This document shows, in pieces, positions 33,401 to 43,229 of a stretch of DNA of 64,000 bases; position 1 is the first letter of the stretch; each line of letters begins with the position of its first letter. The position numbers and the translations under genes are program-made. Source of the DNA: Apodospora peruviana (taxonomy: Eukaryota > Ascomycota > Sordariomycetes > Sordariales > Lasiosphaeriaceae); assembly GCA_033439685.1 (NCBI GenBank), contig JAUEDM010000002.1, positions 4,278,001 through 4,342,000 of the forward strand. The letters are read 5' to 3'. The notes below the pieces were generated by a model that searched no databases, had not been told where the DNA came from, and saw nothing but the letters and a program-made list of their open reading frames with translations.

Positions 33401-35275
33401 TTGTGACATCAGGCAATGTACCATGTGCAGGTAGGTACCTATGTTATCAATACGTTCAGTAACCAAGCGCCGGGAGATCTTGGACTGGAACAAATCAAAT
33501 GCCAAGTTATCAAGCAACCGGGACTCCACTAGGATCCCACGAAAAAAGTTCCTATCTGCTTTATATGCCGCCTTGCTCAGGAAATACACTGTTGTACTCA
33601 CTCGTACGATAGGTAATGATATTTAGAGCTCTATAGACCTCGGGTTCAAAATTGAAGATACAGCAGGGTCCAAACTTTAGCATCACTTCCAAGTCCTCTC
33701 TGTTTATGTCTTTGGTATAGTTCGTTCTTAGACGCAAACGACAACCCGCACATTGATTCATAACTAATGTATATATCACTTGTATACAGCATCTTATAAG
33801 CGGGCATGTGAAGGTAAATACTTTGTTCCCGGAAGCCATTTACTACCAAGGTTGTTTAAAGTTCTGACATCCAGGTCAGGATTATGACATATAAGATATA
33901 GTCAAACCAGTTGCTTACCTTAGTCATGAATATCAGCGACTTGCTTTCTTATTAACCTACATAAGATGTTCAAACCCATATAGCCCCTAACGTCTCCTAC
34001 CTTGATTCCGGCCCACATTGCCTAGCTCTGTCATCGTCATTCATATCCAACTAAGATGAGCGCATGAAAAGACTCTAAAGACATGAAAAGGCATTGCCAC
34101 AGGGATAGACCACTACAGTACTACAGCTCGGCCAAGATGCCTTATAATCTTCAGTTATTTAAACCTCTTACCCGCGACTCAACACCAGTGTAGTGACTTG
34201 TAGACTTCCTGGTGTGTCTGAGCGAAGGCGGTTACCAGACGTATGATAGGCCCAAGGAAAAAAGATCAATAAAACGGAACTCAAGCGAAACGCGACTGAC
34301 TTTATTATCAAACCAGTCATGCCGAACCCATACCTTTACCTTCCTTAACTATGGACTCCCGGAAAGAGTTGTGAGACCTAAGGTAAGGTAATAGGCATGT
34401 ACTGTGCTGGAGCAAACACATCGGAGATCTGACAGAACTCAGATTAGATACCTCACCTTATTTCCTTACCAACCTAAGTTAAAGAGTCAAGTAGCTCGGT
34501 TTCAATCTAACTTTAAGAGCTGACTTTTACGGCGTACACTGCCAGTACAATGTATATTCATAAGGGGTTATATCCGATATCTACACACGTTAACACGCCG
34601 CTCGTTTACAAAGCCCCTTCCGCCCGCTTACAGCCCTCCACCTTCAATGTTACACGCCAACTTAGTTCAGACAACGCTACCCAGTTGCTTAGGTATAGAG
34701 GTATCTAGATAGTTACCTCCAGGCCATACCCTACCCTCAAGTAAGTAGGTAACTGGATAGGCAATGCAAGAGCATCTGCTCAGAGAAACTTCAACAGTGA
34801 GGAGGTGCCCATATGAACTACCTTATCTTTTCAATTAGACGAGATGGTTAGAGAAAAGAATAACCGGGAACTGGGTGCCTGGAGTTGCTAACGACAGTAG
34901 CTTTGGGTCCCGAGTGATCTTATGACAAAGCCGCGGTAGGGCACGTTGAAAATTTCACATGTTTAGCAACACAGAAAATGCGATCAGGTTCGCGTTGCTT
35001 GTCGGGTAGTTGGAACAGGAATGTGATAAAGTCAAAAGCTTTTGCATTCAAAACACGCTAGTTAACCTATGGATAAAGCGCTGGGGACAACATGGCCATC
35101 GGCTTGTTGAGATAATTGACCGAGAGATCAAGAAAGGCAGGAAGACAAGATTTGCACAGCGAAACTCTGCGATCCCTAGAGCCCAACAAGACAACAGAGA
35201 CGCCAGACCATCAGACAGCCCATACGTACAACAATGTAATTCCTGACGACACAAACAAGCCAAGGCAAGAAACCG
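30464..35275. other. 4.8 kb gene-free, AT-richer spacer
   Basis: The first 600 bases should be the CFEM promoter. From about 32500 to 35000 the composition shifts toward A and T, with frequent stops in all frames and many TACCT/AGGTA motifs (for example 34376-34392 and 34690-34752). No transposase, polymerase or other relic could be read. An unannotated non-coding transcript cannot be excluded. Confidence 0.5.
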
Positions 35276-38245
35276 TTACACAGGGCTGGTGGGATCCTTG
35301 AAGCTTCCGCCGCTTCCGCTGCCAGATCGCACACTACTGCGGCCTGAACCGAGGCCGGAACCTGAACCCGAGCCCAGACCGGAACCAGATCCGGATCCGG
35401 ATCCGGACCCAGACGCAGAACAGAACGGACCATCGCTTCGTTGGCGGCTAAAGTGAAAGCCTGGCGGCCCTCGCAATGCCGTCGATCCTGGGGTTCCGTG
35501 AGCTCGAAGACGGTGAGAATGCGAATTATCCGAAGCTCCAACGACCGTGGCGGCGTTAGCCCCATTGCTGTCGCGCTCGTCGTCATCCGTGGACTGTGTA
35601 AACCCTGACACATCGCTCAGCATCGAGGAAGAACGGCCTCTAGCTTTGTGATGCGGCGGGGTGCCGATGGGGTTCTGCAGCGGGTTCGAAAACGGAGGGA
35701 ACTGGTGCGGAGGCAGAAGGGAAGGAGCCTGGGGCTGCAGCGAGGTCGCTGGCCACATCGACTGGTGGACGAACTGGCCACCAGTTTGTGGGCCCCAGGG
35801 AGTATTTCCGTACTGGGTCGGAGCGGAGATCTGGTCGTACGTGAGGTCGTCCTGGAAGCTGGATAAATACGCCTGCATCTGACTGGCCATCTCATGAACT
35901 TGCGCCTGCTTGGAAATGTTGATAGCCCGGGCAGAGTTGTACCTTTCCACCAGTTGCTGCTCGGCCCGTGCTATCTCCATTTCAAGCAGAGCTCGCTGTT
36001 GTCGGCGCCGCTCGGCCTCGCCCATGCCCTGAGCATTTGCGTCGGTTATCCGCGCGTGCTCATTGTCCACTTTGGCGATGCGCGCAGCAATCTTGTTCCG
36101 CTTTGCCTGCAGGGCGGCGTTCTCCTCCTCAGCTGCTTTGATCTCGCGGTCGATAGACGCTTTGAAAGCCTTGAAAGAGGTGCGCGCTTCGTCGTATTTG
36201 GTCTTTGCCTCCAGCCACTCCTTCTGCTTGGCCTGGTGTTTCTCGAGCAGATCTTCTGGCACTGTCTCAAACTTCTTCAACTGTATATCCAAAGCAGCGA
36301 TGGACTCCTCCGCCCGTTTCTCCTGGATCTTATTTTGCGCGATCTTCTGCCTGAGTTTCTCGTCATCCCCCCCGGCCGACTGCACAGCAGCTGTGAGCTT
36401 CTCGATCTCCTTTTTGGCTGCATTCACCTTGCGGTTGTTATCTTTCCGGACTTGCTTCAGGCGAGCTTTTTCATCGGCAAGCTTTGCCTCGGCCGCCGCA
36501 ATCGACGCTCTTAGGGTAGTAGCCGGGGAGTCGTGCCGCGTACGTGGTCGCTGAGGGTTTGCTGTCTTTGCCGTGCCTTCGGGATCCTTGTTCTTTGCCT
36601 GAGCAGTTCTAACGCTCGTCGAGTGGATCACCTCGCCAGTCCGAGTGCTTACGAATTCAAATTCGTAGTTGGAGTAGGGGGTAAGCCCATATATATCCCC
36701 TGTCCAGCGCGTCCCTTGCTTCTTTTCCTCCTCGCCACCGTCCATCGGACTAATGCGCGTTGCTTGCCATACGGCGTTGTTGACCCTGATAAAAAAGGGC
36801 TTGGTAATGGCAGTGCTGTCCTTGCTATCCTCCTCAGCGTCATCCTGTTGTGGTGGATCTGGGAAATGACTCGTGTTGAAGCAAACCTCGTCACACCCAA
36901 CATAGCAGATCCAGATCTGTTCTGGCTGTGTGTTAAACGGCGCGTTCCCGAGATTGTGAATGTCGGTTGCGTTAGACCCTGCGGATTCCGATGCAGCATG
37001 CGAGAGTTCGTATTCCTTAACCATGACAATCTTTGTGCTCGCTAGGGCCGCCCAAAGGGGTTGTCTAATCCTGACCTGAGCACTCTGCTTCCGCTTCTTC
37101 TTTGTGGAAACAGTGGTTTGCAGGTGGGCATCGCTGTCTGCAGCCATGATGGCGGCATCGGACGAACCTTCGTTGGAAAACGAGGCCGGCTTACCCGCCT
37201 CGGGATCCAACTGGGTCTGTGACTGCAAGTCCCGTCTCTCTCTGCGTAGGTACCACTCCCGAATATACCGAACAAGTCCTTGGGTGAGAATGTGAATAGC
37301 AAGTATGCTCCTGACCCAACCGTAGGGCCCCTTTTTCTCAAAAGCGTGAACAGTCGGCTCCAAAGGACCCTCCGAAGCCGGGCTGAAGAAGCGATTCGTT
37401 CCGAATAGCGAGCCCAACTTCGACACGCTAGCGATTCTAGTCTGACGAGTCAACTGGGAAAATCCCACGATCATGACGCACGATATTATGTTGTTCGCAG
37501 TGCCTTGTCTCGAGCTTCCTCCACCCCCGAGTGTGAGAGATATCACAACTTGGGCGAGATCCAAGATGAACTGCTGCATCGGGGCCCAGAGAAACAACCA
37601 TATCGCCAACATGATAACATCCATACAGATCAAGGTTGTCAGCGAGGGCGTGCCTTGATTGCCGTCGAAAATCTCGGCGATGCTTAGACCGGAACTGGTG
37701 GTCACGGGTGGGACGAAAGTGAGAAGGGTGAAGAGCATATAGATTGTGGCCAGTGTTGCTGGAGAGGCCTGCATGACAATGATGAGAATCGCAAGGGTGT
37801 CCCGGAGCGGACAGGATTGAAGGACGGTGAGGGCCAAATCCAACGGACCCGGGTCGCGGTGTACATTGTTGTTCTTTGCATCGTTGACGTCGATCCGGCG
37901 GTGATTCTCCTCGGGAACAAGGTGCGGAACAGGCAGCGAGTCGGTCGAAGAGGACTCGGAATAAGCGCCTAGTGACGCCCGGCGCAGCGCCTCGGTTATG
38001 CGATGTTCGTGTGCCATGTCGTGGGAATGCGACGCGGCGCCATTCGTCGTCGAGGGTAGGGACGGCAGAGGCGGTGCCGTAACATTGTCGACAACCGGAT
38101 TGAGGCCACTGTCAAACTGGAGCTGGCTCTGGCTCTTCCGCTTAAGAACGCGCTTTCCGGGGCCTACAAGGCCATTTTCGTGTCTAGTGTCGCGGATGTT
38201 GGTTGCTCCCTGTGGACGCTTGGCTGAATTCGACGCTCGAGGCAT
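35276..38245 (-). CDS. acrB: AcrB-type ubiquitination-network membrane protein
   Basis: Intronless gene for 989 residues. The start at 38245 (MPRASNSAKRPQG, soon followed by HENGLVGPGKRVLKRKSQ) matches the family N-terminus better than the ATG 54 codons upstream. Hydrophobic segments occur at about residues 150-185, 198-238 and 258-270. A beta-rich segment with FFIRVNNAVWQATRI lies before a long coiled coil (about 578-788, rich in Ala, Glu, Lys and Arg). The C-terminus is disordered and ends in Gly-Ser repeats. Aspergillus AcrB confers acriflavine resistance phenotypes and acts in the CreB/CreC/CreD ubiquitination network that tunes carbon-source use. The role here is inferred from that family and the family call is from recall. 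Multi-pass membrane location is likely. Confidence 0.83.
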   Translation of the reverse strand: MPRASNSAKRPQGATNIRDTRHENGLVGPGKRVLKRKSQSQLQFDSGLNPVVDNVTAPPLPSLPSTTNGAASHSHDMAHEHRITEALRRASLGAYSESSSTDSLPVPHLVPEENHRRIDVNDAKNNNVHRDPGPLDLALTVLQSCPLRDTLAILIIVMQASPATLATIYMLFTLLTFVPPVTTSSGLSIAEIFDGNQGTPSLTTLICMDVIMLAIWLFLWAPMQQFILDLAQVVISLTLGGGGSSRQGTANNIISCVMIVGFSQLTRQTRIASVSKLGSLFGTNRFFSPASEGPLEPTVHAFEKKGPYGWVRSILAIHILTQGLVRYIREWYLRRERRDLQSQTQLDPEAGKPASFSNEGSSDAAIMAADSDAHLQTTVSTKKKRKQSAQVRIRQPLWAALASTKIVMVKEYELSHAASESAGSNATDIHNLGNAPFNTQPEQIWICYVGCDEVCFNTSHFPDPPQQDDAEEDSKDSTAITKPFFIRVNNAVWQATRISPMDGGEEEKKQGTRWTGDIYGLTPYSNYEFEFVSTRTGEVIHSTSVRTAQAKNKDPEGTAKTANPQRPRTRHDSPATTLRASIAAAEAKLADEKARLKQVRKDNNRKVNAAKKEIEKLTAAVQSAGGDDEKLRQKIAQNKIQEKRAEESIAALDIQLKKFETVPEDLLEKHQAKQKEWLEAKTKYDEARTSFKAFKASIDREIKAAEEENAALQAKRNKIAARIAKVDNEHARITDANAQGMGEAERRRQQRALLEMEIARAEQQLVERYNSARAINISKQAQVHEMASQMQAYLSSFQDDLTYDQISAPTQYGNTPWGPQTGGQFVHQSMWPATSLQPQAPSLLPPHQFPPFSNPLQNPIGTPPHHKARGRSSSMLSDVSGFTQSTDDDERDSNGANAATVVGASDNSHSHRLRAHGTPGSTALRGPPGFHFSRQRSDGPFCSASGSGSGSGSGSGLGSGSGSGLGSGRSSVRSGSGSGGSFKDPTSPV
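35350..35425. repeat. Gly-Ser coding repeat at the AcrB C-terminus
   Basis: A run of CCGGAT/CCGGAAC-like hexamers encodes alternating Gly and Ser with occasional Leu. The period of six keeps frame, so length changes would be tolerated. Confidence 0.7.
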
Positions 38246-40708
38246 ACGCTTTTGTCGCTGACCCAGAATCGTGTTCTGAGCCAGCCCAGCACCGATGGGG
38301 TGATCGAGAGTCGGCGCGAGCAAGGTTTCGGATGGTCGGGGAAATTGTGATCTGGTCGGGGCTATCCAAGCTGCTCCTTCACGGGGGAAGCGATCCGGGA
38401 CTCGCACAACTGGATGGATGGGGCTACCTTGGGCTTGTAGCAGCCACTTCGGAATCGCACAAACGGTCCCGAGAAAGCGATAAATTCGGCATGCGCTATG
38501 AATAACGGTGCCGTACTCTATAACAAAAGCCGGGGATTTGGTCGTTGATGGCGATGTTCTAAGAGGGTTGTGGCAATGAAGGATGGAAGATTCTTGAGAA
38601 AGGCGGAGTTTTTGGATTAGGATTTGGATTTGGAGGTAGACGTTTTCAAAGCAGCAACCTAGAAGAACCTACCTAGGCAGGTGGGAGGTGCCAGGCCTGC
38701 GGCAGACCAAAGTGTGTCCGTACAGTGCTAGTTCAGTGGAGAATAGAGGGAAAGGAGCGGGTTTGCCGGGAGCTTAAACAGTGCAAAGCCGGCGGGGAAG
38801 CAGCTGAACATGGTGTCACACAGGGGCAGCCCCGCGAAGAATTCCGTTAAGAAGCACCTCCCGTCGATCCGGGCAGTTTGCAAATATCGAAATCCATGTC
38901 CACTCATGGAAGGCTGGCTCCTGAAATTGCAACCAACAAGCGCTGGGTCTCCAGGCTTGGAAAGCACAGCTCTTCGCAACGGCCGCCCAGGCGAATGAAT
39001 GCAAGGTACGCGCCAGTATCCGTACCCGGGCCGATGTGGAGGTCAATGAGCCCATGGATGGCATAAAGCTTTCCATGATGGGCCACGACTCCCTACAGAC
39101 TACGGACACAATGTAAGATTTCAAAGCCCAGGCGTGCTGAGGTGTTGTGCCACACCGCCGAGTCAAGGCAGCACGTTACATGCTGAGTTCTTGTCAGTTA
39201 AAAGGAGACTTGGTTCGTTTCAATTTTGAGGTCAACACGGTCAGTTCACTTTTCATCGGTACCGTCAGGTAGGTAGGACATGCACCTCATTCCATGATGA
39301 GTGCGGAGGGCGATGTCACTTAACAAGACTTTCTTCTTAAGACGTGAACAACGCAGTGCAGACTGCAGCGGGTACCGCAGGCGCAGGATGCAGGAAGGCC
39401 AGTTATATTGTGATTAAGGTGTCGATCACTCGGGGCTTCCAGGTTATATATACCTGATTTCTCGTGCCTCCCCCTCCTCTCACCTCCCGTCCGTCTCACT
39501 ACCGTGACTACCTACACGTGTGTATCTCGGTGGGAAACCTGTTATAAAGAATGAAATATTTGTTTTGCCACCATGAAACAACTGGGGGTTGTTTGATTTT
39601 ATACGGCGGAGCGGGACGGTCGACGCCACAAACAGCGTTTCGGGTTTGTGCAACTCCATGTCCAATTAAGGTATTGGAGACAACACCAGACTGCCACCGC
39701 CGGTGACAGCGACGACAAACTGGAAAGTCGGCGGATGACCGACTGATGGTTGCAACCTTGAACGTCAGCCATCTCACCTAACCCCCCGCACTTCAGGTCG
39801 TAGAGCTAATAAGCATCTAGCAGCATCTGGAATTAGCGGTAGAGCATGTTGATCTCGTTCGGCATTTGAACGCCATCTCACCCGCTCGATTGGCCAGATG
39901 CAAAGATGCAATTTCCAACGGCCAACGTGATTGCTCACTTTTGCTGCTTATACCCCACCACATCCAGACTTCAAGAAGCTGTTTATCTTTCCATGTGCTT
40001 TCCCGCAGCTACCTTAATTGTTGACCTACCCACCTACCTTATGCGGCCGCATCGAAGAAAGGGAAGCCGATGGCGCGAGAATCGTACATTTTGTAAGCAC
40101 GTGCTAAGGTAAGGTAGGTACTCTCTCGTATCTACCGTCTAGACTCGGGTGAAACAAGCCTGTTCGTATCTTGTGTATCCTCGGTATGCACATAACCTTA
40201 TCTGGTTGAGGAAACAAGAGGACGACGAGAACTCGAGAGCGACGTGTGCAAGATGGCCTGACCGGCGAAAGGAAACACCTACCTTATCCTTGACCTATAT
40301 CAACCCACAAGCTAACGGCGCGTGACAACTGTTACACTCAGCACCAAACGAAACCATATTCACCCGTGCCAATCATCATGCGATAGAGGCCGGGTGAGCC
40401 GTCCATGGCCCTTCGATGGCCCCGCCTTGGCTTTGATCCTCTCGGTGGTGTGTACGGAATATGCGTTATAGACTTCTCCGGTATTGTAAGTCGGTTCGGG
40501 ATATTTCCTATCTCAAGGGGCCATCCACCGTGTGTAAACATCAGAATTATCCCGAGGCTTCCGAGCTCAGTGATGACCATACTTCACAGGCCTTGCTTAT
40601 CGATATCTAAAGTATACCAAGCCAAAATGACTCATTTCCGACGTAAAACGCATACCTTGCTCTCAAGCAAAAGAGCAGACAGAATGTACATGCCTTCAAC
40701 CACTGCCT
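38246..40708. other. Promoter side of AcrB and spacer to the thioesterase gene
   Basis: 2.5 kb without a supported gene. AGGTA/TACCT motifs occur at 38669-38683, 39265-39276 and 40106-40120. A TATA-like TTATATATACC lies at about 39443-39453, without a gene attached to it. Confidence 0.5.
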
Positions 40709-41834
40709 TCAACCACTGCCTTTTGCTTTTGCGCTGCTCCCAAGGTCTTCAACAGCGCCCTCTCGATTCCATGTCTCCTTCTCCAGCTGCTCTACCGCAC
40801 GCACAAGACTCCATATCTGCGTCCTGGCCCTGACGGTCTCTTCCTGCTGCAGCCGGTACGTCTCGTCGAAGACGTCGACCATAAACTGAGGCATGCTGGC
40901 CTTCTTGGCTACCCTGTAGTCGTACACCACGATGTCCTCTTCTAGTTTGGCGGCAACCCTTCTGTGTTGGTGCGACAGCACGATACAGTCGAGCATAAAG
41001 GCGCTCGGCGCCGGCTCTCCCTCTGGCTTGACCCGCAGCTTGTGGTACACCGAGATCTTGTCGGGATAGACCAGGGGCTGAGTATGTCAGACGTCAAGGT
41101 TAGCGATTTCCTTTTTACACATGGTAAAATTTCAAGTTTGGGCACATCACACGAAGGGATGAGATATTGAAAGGAAGAATATTACAAATTTAAAGTCGGC
41201 TTTCAAGCTCCGCATGATCAGGCCGATCGCCTTGGGTTGCATGAGTTCAGCCCACTCCTCCCGATGGGCTGCATCAACGTGAACAGCAAAGTTGGTGATC
41301 CAGTTGACCCGCGCTGACTCGGCGTAGCGGTAATAGTTCACATTGTTCACGTGGCCCTGTGCAAAGTGCTAGTTAGACAAACCTGCCAAACTTATGTGAA
41401 GCCGAAATGTCATGACATACAAAGCTATCCATCTCTCCCCAGGCAACCTTCTGCCCATCCAGTCCCCGCCGGCCGCCGGTCAGGAAACCCTCGCTGCCGG
41501 CGAGGAGCTCTTTCCACTCGATCGCGATCGCGCGGAGTACGTCGGCAGCCTGCGAGACCTGTCTGTCGGAGCACCCGAAGATGATGCATTTTCCCACTCG
41601 GGAGCGTAGTTCCGTGATCCATCGAGCTGGCGGCGGCGGCGGCGGCGGCAGTTGTATGTCTAGACTGCGCCGAACTGTAGATACAGAGAAGTGTCTGCAT
41701 TTGGGGAGTGTTGGAATCCATGATGCAGCCACTGGGTAGAAGACGTTTCCTGAGGGGGCAGTAGCGGAACCGTGGAAGGCCGAGGCGAGCCTCACCCAGG
41801 AGAAGGAGCGCATATTAGTGAACCTTGGACTCAT
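40709..41834 (-). CDS. Hotdog-fold thioesterase, probably mitochondrial
   Basis: Three exons (41421-41834, 41186-41356, 40709-41077) encode 317 residues from the ATG at 41834, or 310 from the inner ATG at 41813 (MRSFSWVRLASAFHGS). The N-terminus is basic and hydroxylated with no acids and contains R-H-F-S, a typical mitochondrial presequence pattern. A poly-Pro run encoded by GGC repeats follows. The 4HBT-type hotdog core is built across the first intron: WGEMDSF joins GHVNNVNYYRYAESARVNW, the usual active-site helix of acyl-CoA thioesterases. The second exon joins LKADFKF to PLVYPDKISVYHKLRV. The reaction is probably hydrolysis of an acyl-CoA; chain length is unknown. It is divergent from the LYR gene, sharing a 415-base promoter interval. 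Confidence 0.87.
41629..41649. repeat. GGC trinucleotide repeat in the thioesterase gene
   Basis: About seven GGC triplets encode a poly-Pro run between the presequence and the hotdog domain on the minus strand. Confidence 0.8.
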
Positions 41835-42249
41835 CGACCAACCTGAGGGACCTAAGCTCCATCAATAATCCGTACTGGCTTTTCACTCTCTTCTCAAATC
41901 AAAACCCGTCGTACTTAGTTTCCTCGGGGAACTCAGAATCTGAAGTTCAATTTCATCCGCCGGTTTCCCGGTGGTTATTGTTGTTGTTGTTGTTCTTCTT
42001 CTCGTTCTGGTTCCTCGGCACCTCCTCAGCACAGCCGAGACTCTCTTCATCTAGGGGTCGGTCGCTAGGAGGACGGATGCCGAAGGACGGGAGGCGGGGT
42101 TGCCTGTCGCTGACAGCGCCCGTCGATGTCGTCACAGAGGGTGGGTGTTGGAGACCGCCAATTTCGAGTCCAATTCCACTGCCAAGACTTGGGGCTTCCC
42201 AGCAACAACTCACTCCAACCTTCAAAGCCGAGAGAGCGACTCTTCCAAA
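41835..42249. promoter_or_regulatory. Shared divergent promoter, thioesterase and LYR genes
   Basis: 415 bases separate the two start codons. The interval contains a TTG repeat at about 41978-41995 and a CCGTACTGG variant of a dispersed motif near 41869. No specific factor site is called. Confidence 0.5.
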
Positions 42250-42924
42250 ATGCCATCCCCCAACCCTGAGCTGAGAAGGCAGGTGATTGCCATTTATAAA
42301 GGTTAGTTGCTTCCCCAATGCCTGTAACGTGTCGTGAAATTTGTTTGAAAGCAGGCAAGCTCCAGACATAAGAATGATGAATATCCCATCATCCCCCCTT
42401 TTTCTTATCTGTCACACATCTTCACCACCATTACCGACACATGCTAAACCAATCCTCCGTTTTGTCCATAAGAGCTCCTATATCTCGGCCGCGAGTATCC
42501 GCTAGGATTCACCTACTTCCGGCCGCGCCTTCACCGCGCCTTCATGGCCAACGCGCAGCTTCAGGACGAGGAGCAGATCCGCAAGGGGATATCCAGGGCC
42601 GAGTTTGTTCGTAAAGGTCAACGCTGAGCCCATCATATATATCTCCCTGGTGATTCCAGCAGGCACCACATGAATCTCGAGTCTGGCGGCCAACAATCAG
42701 GTATACATGGGGCTGACAATAGGGCAACATTGAAAAACCAGCAGAAATCGAAGCATTGTATGGTTTTATTTCTTTATCTTTATAAACTCATCTAGTTCAC
42801 GGAACTTACCTGCTCATATCATAAGAGATGTATTCTCAACCGGCTAACAAACTTTGTTTATACCAACTCCAGGTATTATCTCAAACGATACCGCACACTA
42901 AGAAAGAGATACGACGGAGTATGA
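42250..42924 (+). CDS. ETFRF1: LYR-motif protein, ETFRF1/LYRM5 type
   Basis: Four very short exons (42250-42301, 42473-42616, 42745-42757, 42873-42924) join in phase to an 86-residue protein. It begins MPSPNPELRRQVIAIYKELL, continues LGREYPLGFTYFRPRLHRAF and EFVRKEIEALYYLKRYRTLR, and ends KRYDGV. The LYR-family signature appears as I-Y-K-x-L-L-x-L-G-R-E-Y-P and the C-terminal K-R-Y-R. This order matches animal ETFRF1/LYRM5, which binds electron-transfer flavoprotein in the mitochondrial matrix and displaces FAD. Exon 3 is only 13 bases. The donor of intron 2 is GTCAAC, a weak form chosen because it alone keeps the conserved V-R-K-E sequence. The last intron has a CTAAC branch and CCAG acceptor. 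The start context CCAAAATGCC is good. Regulation of fatty-acid oxidation is inferred. Confidence 0.9.
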
Positions 42925-43229
42925 AAGCATCAACTGTACCGTAATCAGTTCCTAGATACCCGAAAAAAAGACAAGGCATCGATCTGTATAGACGAAACCG
43001 GTTCGTCAAAAAGCGTTCTTTTACACGGGGGCCGGGGTTATTTGAGAGTTTGATTCATTGACATTTCGACGTCTGTACTTTGGGGTAAGTAACCTTACTC
43101 TCACAAACAGACTGGTTAGGGCGTTTGGCAAGTTACAGGTCCCGTGGGCAGACAAGAGAGCTGACTTATGTAAATCAAGTATCCAATTCGAAATCTGGAA
43201 ATCAACATAACAACCCAGGGAAATAAAAA
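42925..43229. other. Short convergent spacer
   Basis: 305 bases between the stops of the LYR gene (+) and the methyltransferase gene (-). It presumably holds both 3' ends. Confidence 0.5.

Noticed and set aside
35894..36514. Plus-strand 206-codon frame rich in Leu, Cys and Phe
   Set aside because: It is the antisense shadow of the AcrB coiled coil, whose Ala/Glu/Lys/Arg codons give long open antisense frames.
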